64,000 bases of DNA from an uncultured Hyphomicrobiales bacterium (GCA_903847605.1 CAINED010000012.1:1-64000), one strand, 5' to 3'. Positions 42,857-51,249 are shown, numbered from the stretch's first letter. Notes: generated by a model not told the origin, from the letters alone. Program-made: numbers and translations.

Positions 42857-43104
42857 CATTTGATGGAAGGCCTCGCCTCCATCGCGCGCAAGGCCTGAAC
42901 TGCAGACCAAGTCGAGACGCAATAGGGCACGAGATAGGTCAGCACGATCTTGACCATATCGCGCACGGTGATCGATCCCGCGAGCAGCTTGTCGCCATAG
43001 TTGATGGCGCCAATGATCGTGCCGACGATCAGCGCGACTTTGATGGCGCGGCGCACGATGCCCGGCTCGAAAGCCAGCGCGAGAAATCCCGAACCCTGCT
43101 GCAT
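42856..43104 (-). CDS. nrtS: NrtS-like nitrate/nitrite transporter
   Basis: 82 residues with two membrane helices: IVRRAIKVALIVGTIIGAINYGDKLL and MVKIVLTYLVPYCVSTWSAV. The GTIIGAINYGD and LTYLVPYCVSTWSA blocks match the small NrtS proteins described as nitrate/nitrite transporters. It is divergent from a Bug receptor gene. No nitrate reductase genes are in the window, so physiological role here is inference from the family. Confidence 0.8.
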   Translation of the reverse strand: MQQGSGFLALAFEPGIVRRAIKVALIVGTIIGAINYGDKLLAGSITVRDMVKIVLTYLVPYCVSTWSAVQALRAMEARPSIK

Positions 43105-43210
43105 CTCGCCTCCGCGACGTTCCCCAAGCGGGACAATAACCGAAAAATTGGCGCTTTCGCAGCCCGGCGCGATGGTCCATCATCGCGGCATGACAACAAG
43201 GGAGAGAGCC

Positions 43211-44272
43211 TTGCTCAAATCGTTTGCCGCCACCATCGCCCTGCTTGCCGCTGCGCCCGTCTTCGCGCAATCGCCCGCCGAATTCTTCAAGGGCAAGACG
43301 CTGACGATCTATGTCGGCCTCTCCGCCGGCGGGGGCTATGACACCAACGCCCGCCTCGTCGGCCGTCATTTCGGCAAACACATACCGGGCAATCCCACCG
43401 TGCTCGTGCGCAACATGCCCGGCGCAGGCGGCCTCGTGATGACGAACCACGTCGCCAATGTCGCACCGAAAGACGGCCTGCATCTCGGCGCGCCGCAGCG
43501 TGGCGTGCCCTTCGAGCCCCTGCTCGGCCACGAGTCGAAAGCCAGGTTCGATCCGCGCACGCTCAACTGGATCGGCAGCGTCAATTCCGACACCAGCGTC
43601 GCCATCGTCCACAAGCGTACGGGCATCAAGACCTGGCAGGATCTGCGCAACCGCGAGACGATCATCGCCGGCACGGGCGTCGGCACCGAAAGCGTCGTCG
43701 TGCCTTATGTGCTGCGCAATCTCATGGGGATGAAGTTCAAGGTCATCGCGGGCTTTCCCGGCGGCAGCGAGATGAATCTCGCCATGGCGCGCGGCGAAGT
43801 CGATGGCCGCGGCACTTTCTCCTGGACCAGTCTGAAGCCGCACAAGAAGGAATGGATCGACAGCGGCGAATACATCATCCTCTTCCAGATGGGCATCAGG
43901 AAGCACGCCGAATTGCCGGACGTGCCGCTTGTCATCGATCTCGCGGAAACCGAAGAGCTGAAGCGTATCATGAAGGTGCAGTTCACGGCCTTCGAACTGG
44001 GCCGCCCCATCTTTGCCGCCGAAGGCGTGCCGGCCGATCGCATCGCGGCGCTGCGCAAAGCATTCGACGAGACGATGAAGGACAAGGATCTCCTGAACGA
44101 AGCGGAAAAAGGCAATCAGGAGGTCAATCCGATGTCCGGCGAGGAAATGAACGCCGAGTTCCGCGAGGTCTACGCCACGCCGAAGGAGCTGATCGCCAAG
44201 CTGGCCGCGGCCTCGGTTGAAAAGCCCGATCTCAAGGTTCTCCAGAGCACCGGCAAGGGCGGCGGCGAATAG
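43211..44272 (+). CDS. Bug/TctC-family solute receptor
   Basis: A 353-residue periplasmic receptor. I place the start at TTG 43211 because GGGAGAGAGCC lies just before it and a compact signal peptide follows (LKSFAATIALLAAAPVFA-QS); an ATG at 43190 is in frame. Landmarks: AEFFKGKTLTIYVGLSAGGGYDTNARLVGRHFGKHIPG and NMPGAGGLVMTNHVANVAPKDGLHLG. It is the third Bug receptor in the window and, like the others, has no permease next to it; TctAB lies 1.3 kb upstream and could share it. Confidence 0.87.
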   Translation: MLKSFAATIALLAAAPVFAQSPAEFFKGKTLTIYVGLSAGGGYDTNARLVGRHFGKHIPGNPTVLVRNMPGAGGLVMTNHVANVAPKDGLHLGAPQRGVPFEPLLGHESKARFDPRTLNWIGSVNSDTSVAIVHKRTGIKTWQDLRNRETIIAGTGVGTESVVVPYVLRNLMGMKFKVIAGFPGGSEMNLAMARGEVDGRGTFSWTSLKPHKKEWIDSGEYIILFQMGIRKHAELPDVPLVIDLAETEELKRIMKVQFTAFELGRPIFAAEGVPADRIAALRKAFDETMKDKDLLNEAEKGNQEVNPMSGEEMNAEFREVYATPKELIAKLAAASVEKPDLKVLQSTGKGGGE

Positions 44273-44404
44273 GCGCGATCCACCTGTCCATGGGGGACTA
44301 CCCAAGGCCTCTCCCATCCAATATGGTGCGCCGCACGCGCTTCCGGCATTGCTCGCTGGCGCACGGGATTTGACGGCATTATCAAAGGTTTCCAGAGGTA
44401 CACC

Positions 44405-44650
44405 ATGGCCGGCCACGCGACCCCTCACTTTCACAATCAGGCGGGCTACGCGAAGATTCGCGTCGGCGTGAAGGAATTCATGTGCATCGGCGCGCTGCCG
44501 CCGTTCGATCATCCGCACATCTTCATCGACATGGGCGCTGATGACGAGACGATCTGCGCCTATTGCTCGACCCGCTTCGTCTATGACTCCAGCCTGCACG
44601 CGGCCTGCGATCCCGCCGAATGCGAGTTGAAGGACAAGAAGGCGGCCTGA
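44405..44650 (+). CDS. Zinc-finger domain-containing protein (zf-CHCC)
   Basis: 81 residues with the zf-CHCC pattern: KEFMCIGALPPFDHPHIFIDMG, then AYCSTRFVYD and a C-terminal CDPAEC. It resembles the bacterial relatives of the complex I accessory subunit NDUFS6. It lies 18 bases upstream of the flavin monooxygenase gene. The role in this bacterium is unknown; a metal-binding accessory function is likely. Confidence 0.85.
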   Translation: MAGHATPHFHNQAGYAKIRVGVKEFMCIGALPPFDHPHIFIDMGADDETICAYCSTRFVYDSSLHAACDPAECELKDKKAA

Positions 44651-44668
44651 CCGCCGCGAGGCCATCCT

Positions 44669-45868
44669 GTGTCAACGCAACTGCATGCCATCGTTGCCGG
44701 CGCAGGTGTCGCCGGACTGACAGTTGCGCTCGCCCTCGCCCGCTACGGCCATCGCGTCACCGTGCTCGAACGCGCCGACGTGATCGAGGAAGTCGGCGCA
44801 GGCCTGCAGCTTTCGCCCAACGCCACCTCTGTCTATCGCGATCTCGGCCTGCTCGAACGTCTCCTGCGCTTCGCGCTCGCGCCGGAAACTCTGCGCGTAC
44901 GGCGAGCGCGCGACGCCGCCGAGGTGATGAACCTGCAATACGGGCCGCTGGCCGAATTGCGCTGGGGCGCGCCGCATCTCGTGATCCATCGCGCAGACCT
45001 GCAGCGCGTGCTGCTCGAAGCGGCGGCCGGCAACCCCGCCATCACGGTGAAGACCAGCACGTCCGTACTCGGCTTTGCAGCATCGTCCGACGGCATTCAG
45101 GTCGGCGGTCGCATGGGGCCGGCGAACGTGCGTTTCGAGGGCGACATTCTGATCGGCGCCGACGGGCTCAACTCCGCTGTACGTGAGCGTCTCGGCCTCG
45201 GCGAGGGCGACCGTCCCATCTACTCCGGCCGCACGGCATGGCGCGCCGTCCTGCCGGCGGCGCAAGCGCCACGCGAGGCGCTGACGCTCGAGACCAATCT
45301 CTGGCTCGGGCCCAAGGCCCATCTCGTCCACTATCCCCTGCGCGGCGGCGATGTCGTCAACATCGTCGCCATCGTAGAAGATTCCTGGCTAGGCGATGGT
45401 GGCGACTTCTGGCAGCAGCAGGGCGACATTCGATTCATTCGCGGGCGCTACGCAAGCTGGCACAGGCAGGCGCGCACGCTGATCGACGCTGTACCCGAAT
45501 GGCGGCGCTGGCCACTCTTCGACCGCGTTCCCACGCAACGCTGGAGCGTCGATCGCGTGGTGTTGATGGGCGATGCCGCCCATCCCCTGTTGCCCTTTCT
45601 CGCGCAAGGGGCCTGCATGGCCGTCGAGGACACAGCCACGCTCGCCAAGGCGATTGCGACGCATGGCAAGAACGTCAATGCCGCCATCGCGCAATATGAA
45701 AAGATCCGCCTGCCCCGCGCGGCTGAAATGCGCATCGCCTCGCGCCGGCAGGGCGCGATCTATCACATGAGCGGGCCCCTGGCCTTCGCGCGCGATCTCG
45801 TGATGTCGCGCATGAACCGCGACCGCCTGATGGCGCGGCTCGACTGGATTTATAAGTATAGGGCGTGA
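44669..45868 (+). CDS. FAD-dependent monooxygenase (salicylate hydroxylase-like)
   Basis: A 399-residue class A flavoprotein monooxygenase that hydroxylates an aromatic substrate using NAD(P)H and O2. Motifs: HAIVAGAGVAGLTVALALARYGHRV (GxGxxG), LIGADGLNSAVRERL (DG motif) and VVLMGDAAHPLLPFLAQGACMAVEDTATLA (GD motif). Start is GTG 44669. It follows the zinc-finger gene closely. Substrate not determined; salicylate-like acids are plausible. Confidence 0.9.
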   Translation: MSTQLHAIVAGAGVAGLTVALALARYGHRVTVLERADVIEEVGAGLQLSPNATSVYRDLGLLERLLRFALAPETLRVRRARDAAEVMNLQYGPLAELRWGAPHLVIHRADLQRVLLEAAAGNPAITVKTSTSVLGFAASSDGIQVGGRMGPANVRFEGDILIGADGLNSAVRERLGLGEGDRPIYSGRTAWRAVLPAAQAPREALTLETNLWLGPKAHLVHYPLRGGDVVNIVAIVEDSWLGDGGDFWQQQGDIRFIRGRYASWHRQARTLIDAVPEWRRWPLFDRVPTQRWSVDRVVLMGDAAHPLLPFLAQGACMAVEDTATLAKAIATHGKNVNAAIAQYEKIRLPRAAEMRIASRRQGAIYHMSGPLAFARDLVMSRMNRDRLMARLDWIYKYRA

Positions 45869-45871
45869 GTT

Positions 45872-46234
45872 TCAGGTCTCAGCAAGACCAAGTTCGGCGC
45901 GCTTCTTCTTCGACAAGCCCTGCGCGATAATCTTGTGCGACATCACGATATACTTGCGCAAATCCTTGTCCTTGATGACGGGCTTGCCGAAATTCTGGAT
46001 CCACTTCAATCCGCGCGAGGCGAGATAGGGCGCAGGACGCAGGCCCGGCGCATCGCGCAAAACCTCGAAGGCGATGTCGCTGACCCGAAAGCTGCAGGCG
46101 AGATTGCCGTCCTGCACATGGCCAATCACGAACACCTTGCCGCCCACTTTCCACACATGCGCTCCGCCCCATTGCACGACATGCGTCGTTGCCGGGAGAT
46201 TAGCGCAGAAGGCATTGAAGGCTGCGAGCTTCAA
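45872..46234 (-). CDS. MmcQ/YjbR family protein
   Basis: 120 residues of the MmcQ/YjbR fold (double-wing, CyaY-like): LKLAAFNAFCANLPATTHVV, WGGAHVWKVGGKVFVIG, RPAPYLASRGLKWIQ. Translation starts at TTG 46234, which overlaps the TGA of the dienelactone hydrolase gene (TTGA), an evident coupling. Function unknown. It converges with the monooxygenase gene. Confidence 0.83.
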   Translation of the reverse strand: MKLAAFNAFCANLPATTHVVQWGGAHVWKVGGKVFVIGHVQDGNLACSFRVSDIAFEVLRDAPGLRPAPYLASRGLKWIQNFGKPVIKDKDLRKYIVMSHKIIAQGLSKKKRAELGLAET

Positions 46235-46974
46235 GCCTTTTGCCCGGCAAACGTCTCCGCCACAAAATCGCGCATGAGCATGTAGCTCTTGCGGCACAGG
46301 GCGGCATCGTATTGCGTCGCCGGCGTCGTTGGCACATCAAGATCGCAGAAGGAATGGCGTGCGCCGCCGAACATCATCACCTGCCAGTCGACGCCGGCGC
46401 GCGTGAGTTCATCCTGCAATGCATCCATCATCGGCTTTGGCGTCACAGGATCGGCCGAGCCATGCAGTGCAAGAACCCTGCCGCGCATGTTGCAAGGCGC
46501 ATCCGCCGCGAATGGATTGGGATTGGTGACGTGAAACACGATGACGGCCTGAAAGTCGGCCCCGGCGCGCGCATGTTCGAGCGCATAGCCACCGCCAGCG
46601 CAATAGCCCGCCATGGCGCGCCGGCTTTCGTCGGCTAGCCCGGTCTTCGACGCAGCCGCTGCAAGCGCCGCATAGGCCGTATCGCTGCAACCGCATACGA
46701 ACGAAGGATTGCCGCGCAGCGCTTTCACGCTCGCCATCAATTCCTCCCGGGTGCGATTTTCGCCGTCGTAGTCCGCGCCATAAAGGTCAGCCATGAGAAC
46801 CACGAAGTCGCGGCCCGCGATTTCACGCGCCTGCTTCAGCGTCTCCGGCCCGACGCCTTTCCAGTCGGGCTGCATGAGCAGCACCGGACGCGCGCCGGCG
46901 ACGCTGTCGTCGGCAACGACCATGCCCTCGAACTTCCTGCCCTGAAATTCGTAGGATACGCGGATTTCGATCAT
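46231..46974 (-). CDS. Dienelactone hydrolase family protein
   Basis: A 247-residue alpha/beta-hydrolase with the dienelactone hydrolase signature: nucleophile Cys in AMAGYCAGGGYALEHA, acid in ALHGSADPVTPK and His in GGARHSFCDLD. These enzymes open dienelactone in chloroaromatic breakdown, but many act on other esters. It follows the first LLM oxidoreductase gene by 4 bases, so the two are one transcript. Confidence 0.9.
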   Translation of the reverse strand: MIEIRVSYEFQGRKFEGMVVADDSVAGARPVLLMQPDWKGVGPETLKQAREIAGRDFVVLMADLYGADYDGENRTREELMASVKALRGNPSFVCGCSDTAYAALAAAASKTGLADESRRAMAGYCAGGGYALEHARAGADFQAVIVFHVTNPNPFAADAPCNMRGRVLALHGSADPVTPKPMMDALQDELTRAGVDWQVMMFGGARHSFCDLDVPTTPATQYDAALCRKSYMLMRDFVAETFAGQKA

Positions 46975-46978
46975 CGCC

Positions 46979-48055
46979 CTACTCCGCCGCGAGTTTGAAC
47001 CTCTTGTGCGAACCTTCGAAATGAGGGGCTATTTCGCTCATGAAGATGTCCATCTGTTCGATGACCTTCTTGTGCGGCTTGCCGCCGACGTTGAAGTAAA
47101 GGATCACTTCCTCGATGCCTGCCGCCTCGACGCGCTTCAGCGCCTCGGTAATCTTTGCGGCCGAACCAAGAAGGATCGACTTTTCGCCGAGGTCGCCGGC
47201 CTGCACGCCTTCGAGGATCTTGTTGAGGTCGTTCATGTAGAGCATCGACTTCGGCGCTTTTTCATCCTGCGTGATGGCAGGCTTCACGGCGCGGCGGAAA
47301 TATTTGATTTGCCGCTCGCGCGCATATTGCTCTTCCGCGCCTTCCCCGATCCAGATGAAATAGGAGCACATGGGGCGGCCGGGCTTGTTGCCGTGTTTGG
47401 CGCATTCGTCGCGATATTCCTTCACAGCGTTGGCCATGCTGCCGAAGGTCAGGTTCGCGGCGAAGGGCGCCCAGATGATATCGAGACCCATCTTGCCCGC
47501 CAGCTCCAGCGAGGCGCGCGAGAAACAGGCCATATAGAACGGCACTTTCTTCTGCAGCGGCCGCGGCGTGATCGTCATTTCCGGTATGTCGTAGAAGCGG
47601 CCCTTGTGCGACCACTTGCCCGGCGATTCCCACGCCTTCTTGATGATCTCGATGCCCTCTTCCATGCGCTCGAGCGCTGTCGAATAATCCGCGCCGAAGG
47701 GCACATATTCCTTCGAGTCGTAGCCGCGTCCGACCGCGAAATCGACGCGTCCGCCCGAGAGAAGATCAAGCGTCGCCCATTCTTCCGCCACGCGCAGCGG
47801 ATGATGCAGCGGCGTCACTGCGACGGCCGGCGCCATGCGGATGCGCTTGGTTTCGGGCACGAGCGAAGCCAGCACGAGATGCGGGCAGGAATTGACGCCG
47901 AGCGAGTCGAAATGGTGCTCGCCGATCCATGCTGAATACATGCCGATACGGTCAGCGTGTAGCGCTTCTGCGCGAATATCGAGAATGAATTGCTCCGGCG
48001 TGCGCTGGATGTCGTCGTAATTATTGTCGCTCAGCGTGAAATAGCCGAATTCCAT
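46979..48055 (-). CDS. LLM-class flavin-dependent oxidoreductase
   Basis: A 358-residue TIM-barrel monooxygenase-like protein of the luciferase family. Recognisable parts: MEFGYFTLSDNNYDDIQRTPEQFILDIRAEALHAD, WIGEHHFDSLGVNSCPHLVLASLVPETKRIRMAPAVAVTPLHHPLRVAEEWATLDLLSGGRVDFAVGRGYD. It probably needs FMNH2 from a flavin reductase. It is a paralogue of the gene at 48213, sharing the same start and active-site blocks; a repeat lies between them. Confidence 0.9.
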   Translation of the reverse strand: MEFGYFTLSDNNYDDIQRTPEQFILDIRAEALHADRIGMYSAWIGEHHFDSLGVNSCPHLVLASLVPETKRIRMAPAVAVTPLHHPLRVAEEWATLDLLSGGRVDFAVGRGYDSKEYVPFGADYSTALERMEEGIEIIKKAWESPGKWSHKGRFYDIPEMTITPRPLQKKVPFYMACFSRASLELAGKMGLDIIWAPFAANLTFGSMANAVKEYRDECAKHGNKPGRPMCSYFIWIGEGAEEQYARERQIKYFRRAVKPAITQDEKAPKSMLYMNDLNKILEGVQAGDLGEKSILLGSAAKITEALKRVEAAGIEEVILYFNVGGKPHKKVIEQMDIFMSEIAPHFEGSHKRFKLAAE

Positions 48056-48115
48056 GGCATCCTCCCTTGTCCGGCGCCTCCGCTTGAGCGGATTTTAAGC
48101 GCGATGTTAAGTGTT

Positions 48116-48197
48116 GTCATCCCGGACGCCGAAGGCGATCCGGGATCGTTTCGTTTCATGCGATCCCGACTCTCCGCTACGCTTCGGCCGGGATGAC
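48116..48197. repeat. REP-like palindromic element
   Basis: GTCATCCCGG (48116-48125) and CCGGGATGAC (48188-48197) bound an 82-base imperfect palindrome with inner CGATCCGGGATCG and CGATCCCGACTCTCCGC. It sits between two paralogous LLM genes. The same words occur as a half element at 3241-3277. Confidence 0.8.
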
Positions 48198-48212
48198 ACT
48201 CTTTACCAAAAA

Positions 48213-49298
48213 TCACTCCGCTGCAGCCTGCAGCCGGAACTTCTTGTGCGAACCTTCGAAATGCGGCGCGATCTCTTCCATGAAGCGATGCATCTGGTCC
48301 TTCACCATCTGGTGCGGTTTGCCGCCGACGTTGAAGTAGAGAATGACTTCCTCGATGCCGCCTTCTTCCACCGCCTTCAGCGTATCGACGATCTTCTGTG
48401 GCGAACCGAGCAGGATCGACTTCGAGCCAAGATCTTCCTTCTTCATGTTCTTGAGAATGTCGACGATCTTCAGGAAGTATTGCATTGTCGGCGGCGTCTT
48501 GCCCGGCTCCTGATGGAAGGCCGGCAGCGCGCAATTGTTGAAATAGGCCATCTGCCGCTCGCGGCCGTATTCCTCATCCTTGCCATCGCCGATGTGGATG
48601 AAATAGCTGCACATCGCCTTGCGTGGCTTCGTGTCGAACTTCTCGCAGGTTTCATGATAAGTGCGCACAGCCGATGGCAGATCGCCATAGGTCATGGCCG
48701 CGGCGAAGGGCGCGAAGATGATGTCCATATCGCGACGCGCTGCGATTTCCATCGACGCGCGCGAGAAGCAGGCCATGTAGAAGGGCACGCGCTTCTGCAG
48801 CGGACGCGGCGTGATCGTCATTTCCGGAATGTCGAAGAAGCGTCCCTTGTGCGACCACTTGCCTGGCGAATTCCAGGCCTTCTGGATGACCTCGACGCCC
48901 TCATCCATCAACTCGAGCGAGTCCATGTATTCCGCGCCGAACGGCACATATTCGCGGCGATCGTAGCCACGGCCAACCGCCATGTCGACGCGGCCGCCGG
49001 ACAGAAGATCGAGTGTCGCGTATTCTTCCGCCACGCGCAAAGGATGCTGCAACGGCAGCACGACAACGGCAGGCGCCATGCGGATGCGCTTCGTGAGCGG
49101 GATGATCGAAGCCAGCAAGAGATGCGGGCAGGAATTGACGCCGAGCGAGTCGAAATGATGTTCGCCGATCCACGCCGAATGCAGGCCGATCTGGTCTGCA
49201 AGAATAGCCTGTTCGCGAATTTGCAGGATCAGGTCTTCAGCCGAACGCTTCATTTCGGGATAGACGTTATCGCTGAGTGTGAAATAGCCGAATTCCAT
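48213..49298 (-). CDS. LLM-class flavin-dependent oxidoreductase (paralogue)
   Basis: 361 residues, closely related to the gene at 46979-48055 across its whole length: MEFGYFTLSDNVYPEMKRSAEDLIL, WIGEHHFDSLGVNSCPHLLLAS, HPLRVAEEYATLDLLSGGRVDMAVGRGYDRREYVPFG. ATG 49298 is followed downstream by the 82-base repeat. A MarR-type palindrome lies 46 bases upstream of the start, suggesting repression by the MarR protein encoded just beyond. Confidence 0.9.
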   Translation of the reverse strand: MEFGYFTLSDNVYPEMKRSAEDLILQIREQAILADQIGLHSAWIGEHHFDSLGVNSCPHLLLASIIPLTKRIRMAPAVVVLPLQHPLRVAEEYATLDLLSGGRVDMAVGRGYDRREYVPFGAEYMDSLELMDEGVEVIQKAWNSPGKWSHKGRFFDIPEMTITPRPLQKRVPFYMACFSRASMEIAARRDMDIIFAPFAAAMTYGDLPSAVRTYHETCEKFDTKPRKAMCSYFIHIGDGKDEEYGRERQMAYFNNCALPAFHQEPGKTPPTMQYFLKIVDILKNMKKEDLGSKSILLGSPQKIVDTLKAVEEGGIEEVILYFNVGGKPHQMVKDQMHRFMEEIAPHFEGSHKKFRLQAAAE

Positions 49299-49343
49299 GG
49301 CTGCCTCCTTTTCGCCGCCGAGCTGCGGCTCCCTCGCTGCACA

Positions 49344-49363
49344 TTATGTGCAATTGCACATAA
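49344..49363. promoter_or_regulatory. Perfect 20-bp palindrome, probable MarR operator
   Basis: TTATGTGCAATTGCACATAA reads the same on both strands. It lies in the 162-base gap between the LLM gene start (49298) and the MarR stop (49461), where the promoter for the LLM genes is expected. Its length and TGTGCAATTGCACA core are typical of MarR-family operators. Confidence 0.72.
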
Positions 49364-49460
49364 CTTACGGAACAACTGATATTGCGTCAAGCCGGAAACG
49401 GCGGAAAATATTGATGGCGCCCGGCGCGGTAAGCCGCGGTCGGCCGCAAATTCCTGAAAT

Positions 49461-49889
49461 TCAGAGCTTTTCGAAATTGCCATAGACGCGGCGCAGCATG
49501 TCGCGCAGCGCAACCGCTTCTTCGGGCGAAAAGCCTTCGAGCGCGATTTCCTCGTAGCGCTTGGCCAGGGGAACTATGCCCTCGGTCAGCTTCGCGCCCT
49601 TTTTCGTGAGGCCTATATGGACTTCGCGCCCGTCTTCCTCGGTGCGGCTGCGGCTGACGAGATCGGCCCCTTCCATGCGCGAGACGAGGCGCGACAGCGT
49701 GGTTCTATCGATCGAAGTGTGGTCGGCAAGCGCCGACATGCGCTGCGGCCCGTTGAAATTCAGCGAGGCGAGCACGCGCCATTCCTGCACGGTGATGTTC
49801 TGGGGGCGCATGTCCTGCGTGAATTTCATCGCGACGCGCACGCCCGCGCGGTTCAGCAGGTAGGGCAGATAGTTTTCAAGATCGAGCAT
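49461..49889 (-). CDS. MarR-family transcriptional regulator
   Basis: A 142-residue winged-helix repressor: helix-turn-helix MSALADHTSIDRTTLSRLVSRMEGADLVSR, wing SRTEEDGREVHIGLTKKG, and N-terminal dimer helix LENYLPYLLNRAGVRVAMKF. ATG 49889 is taken as the start (MLDLENYL); the ribosome site is weak. It is upstream of the LLM genes in the same direction, and the palindrome between suggests that it controls them, perhaps in response to an aromatic compound. Confidence 0.9.
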   Translation of the reverse strand: MLDLENYLPYLLNRAGVRVAMKFTQDMRPQNITVQEWRVLASLNFNGPQRMSALADHTSIDRTTLSRLVSRMEGADLVSRSRTEEDGREVHIGLTKKGAKLTEGIVPLAKRYEEIALEGFSPEEAVALRDMLRRVYGNFEKL

Positions 49890-49938
49890 GGCGGCAATTG
49901 CAACATTTTTGCGTGAAATGTCGAGCGCGGGCGCGCCC

Positions 49939-50028
49939 TCAGCCGTTCCACTTGCGGAACAGCGCCGCGCCGACAATCGCCGCAGCCGCGATCATCATCC
50001 ATTCCCACATCGCAAAGCCAAGGAACAC
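49939..50028 (-). CDS. 29-residue putative membrane peptide
   Basis: A GTG-started ORF of 29 codons (MFLGFAMWEWMMIAAAAIVG then AALFRKWNG) with a strong ribosome site, GGAGG 5 bases upstream of GTG 50028. It is one hydrophobic helix with a basic end, between the tRNA-Leu and the MarR gene. The good ribosome site and helix make it plausible; no homologue is known to me. Confidence 0.4.
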   Translation of the reverse strand: MFLGFAMWEWMMIAAAAIVGAALFRKWNG

Positions 50029-50044
50029 GGTTTCCTCCAGAAAA

Positions 50045-50129
50045 TGGTGCGGACGGCGGGGATCGAACCCGCACGGGCTAGCCCGAGGGATTTTAAGTCC
50101 CTTGCGTCTACCGGTTCCGCCACGTCCGC
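50045..50129 (-). tRNA. tRNA-Leu (anticodon TAA)
   Basis: Complete cloverleaf read leftward: acceptor GCGGACG/CGTCCGC, anticodon stem AGGGA-CTTAAAA-TCCCT (anticodon TAA), long class II variable arm (CGGGCTAGCCCG), T-loop GGTTCGATCCC and encoded CCA. No integrase or att-like repeat was seen beside it. Confidence 0.97.
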
Positions 50130-50194
50130 ATTGAGGCAGCTTTAGCGGCAGCCGCCCTGCCCCACAAGGCGTGCGGGGCCGCTTCGCACAAGGT

Positions 50195-50668
50195 TCAGAT
50201 CGCGGAGGCGGAACGGATCGGCGCCTTGATCGGCGGAAGGCGGCCATGCTGCCAGTCGATGGAGAGTTGCAGCGATTGCGCGATGCGTTCGGCCCGGTCG
50301 ATGAAAAGATCGGCCGCCGCAGGCGGGCACAGGTCGCGCACGGTCGCGCGGAAAAGTTCGAGCCAATGGGCGAAATGTTCGCCGCCAAGACTTTTGCCAC
50401 GCGCATCCGCCACTTTGAGATGCGCCGGCACGGGTTTGCCGTCGTAACTTTTCGTCATCAGAAGAACAGACGACCAGAAACGGCACATCTTCTCGAGATG
50501 CGGATCCCAGTCGGTGATGTGTGCGGAAAAGATCGGGCCGAGCATCTCGTCCGCGCGGATGCGCGCATAGAAGGCGTGCACGACGTTGCGGATCATCTGT
50601 TCGTCGATACCGGCTTCCACGCCTGGCGGCGGCGGGCGGACGATCACACGAGGTTCGGGCTTTTCCAT
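50195..50668 (-). CDS. Group III truncated hemoglobin
   Basis: A 157-residue globin of the trHb3 (P) group: QMIRNVVHAFYARIRADEMLGPIFSAHI, DWDPHLEKMCRFWSSVLLMT, then YDGKPVPAHLKV with the proximal His, and HFAHWLELFRATV. It may bind O2, NO or other ligands. It starts 66 bases after the tRNA 5' end and is downstream of gpt with an inverted repeat between. Confidence 0.9.
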   Translation of the reverse strand: MEKPEPRVIVRPPPPGVEAGIDEQMIRNVVHAFYARIRADEMLGPIFSAHITDWDPHLEKMCRFWSSVLLMTKSYDGKPVPAHLKVADARGKSLGGEHFAHWLELFRATVRDLCPPAAADLFIDRAERIAQSLQLSIDWQHGRLPPIKAPIRSASAI

Positions 50669-50697
50669 AGCCGCAATATAAAGCGCGCGATGCCGTA

Positions 50698-50729
50698 CTT
50701 ACACGCGCGCAATGACGCATGCGTGTAAG
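50698..50729. repeat. Inverted repeat between gpt and globin genes
   Basis: CTTACACGC (50698-50706) and GCGTGTAAG (50721-50729) are perfect 9-bp arms. It lies 12 bases after the gpt stop and 29 bases before the globin start. It may be a terminator of gpt (no T-run) or an operator for the globin gene. Confidence 0.5.
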
Positions 50730-50740
50730 GCCATGCTTGA

Positions 50741-51235
50741 CTATATCCCGGCCTTGTTGATGGGCGGCGAAAACGCCAGCGCCGTATCCCACGGAAAGAA
50801 AATCCACGTATCCTGCGACACCTCGGTGACGAAAGTATCCACCATTGGGCGGCCCTGCGGCTTGGCGTAGACGGTGGCGAAATGCGCGCCCGGCAGCATG
50901 TCGCGCACGAGCTTCGCCGTCGCGCCGGTATCGACGAGATCGTCGATCACGAGCACCTTGCCGTCTGCGCCGCTCACCACATCCGCAGCGATGCTTTTCA
51001 GGACTTGCAGGGCGCCCTGCTTGTTGTCCGAACCATAGCTTGAAATGCAAACAGTCTCGATGATGCGGATACCGAGTTCGCGCGCAACGATCGCCGCCGG
51101 GACAAGACCGCCGCGCGTGATGCAGACGATCGCGCCGAACGGCCCTTCTCCATTCAGCCGCCACGCCAATGCTTTGGCGTCGCGATGAAACTGATCCCAC
51201 GAAACAGGAAATGCCTTTTGTGATTCCGTCGCCAT
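50741..51235 (-). CDS. gpt: Xanthine phosphoribosyltransferase
   Basis: A 164-residue type I phosphoribosyltransferase converting xanthine or guanine plus PRPP to the nucleotide. PRPP loop [20 protein letters not shown], base region [20 protein letters not shown], hood ISSYGSDN and C-terminal [16 protein letters not shown]. It is downstream of the CinA-type gene by 14 bases. Confidence 0.93.
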   Translation of the reverse strand: MATESQKAFPVSWDQFHRDAKALAWRLNGEGPFGAIVCITRGGLVPAAIVARELGIRIIETVCISSYGSDNKQGALQVLKSIAADVVSGADGKVLVIDDLVDTGATAKLVRDMLPGAHFATVYAKPQGRPMVDTFVTEVSQDTWIFFPWDTALAFSPPINKAGI

Positions 51236-51249
51236 TGCAGAAACTTTCT

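Noticed and set aside
42773-44665. A 630-codon leftward open frame across nrtS and a Bug receptor gene
   Set aside because: It covers well-supported genes on both strands and has no family resemblance; it arises from high GC at third positions.
50045-50129. tRNA-Leu as an integration site of a genomic island
   Set aside because: No integrase gene and no direct repeat of the tRNA 3' end were found nearby.
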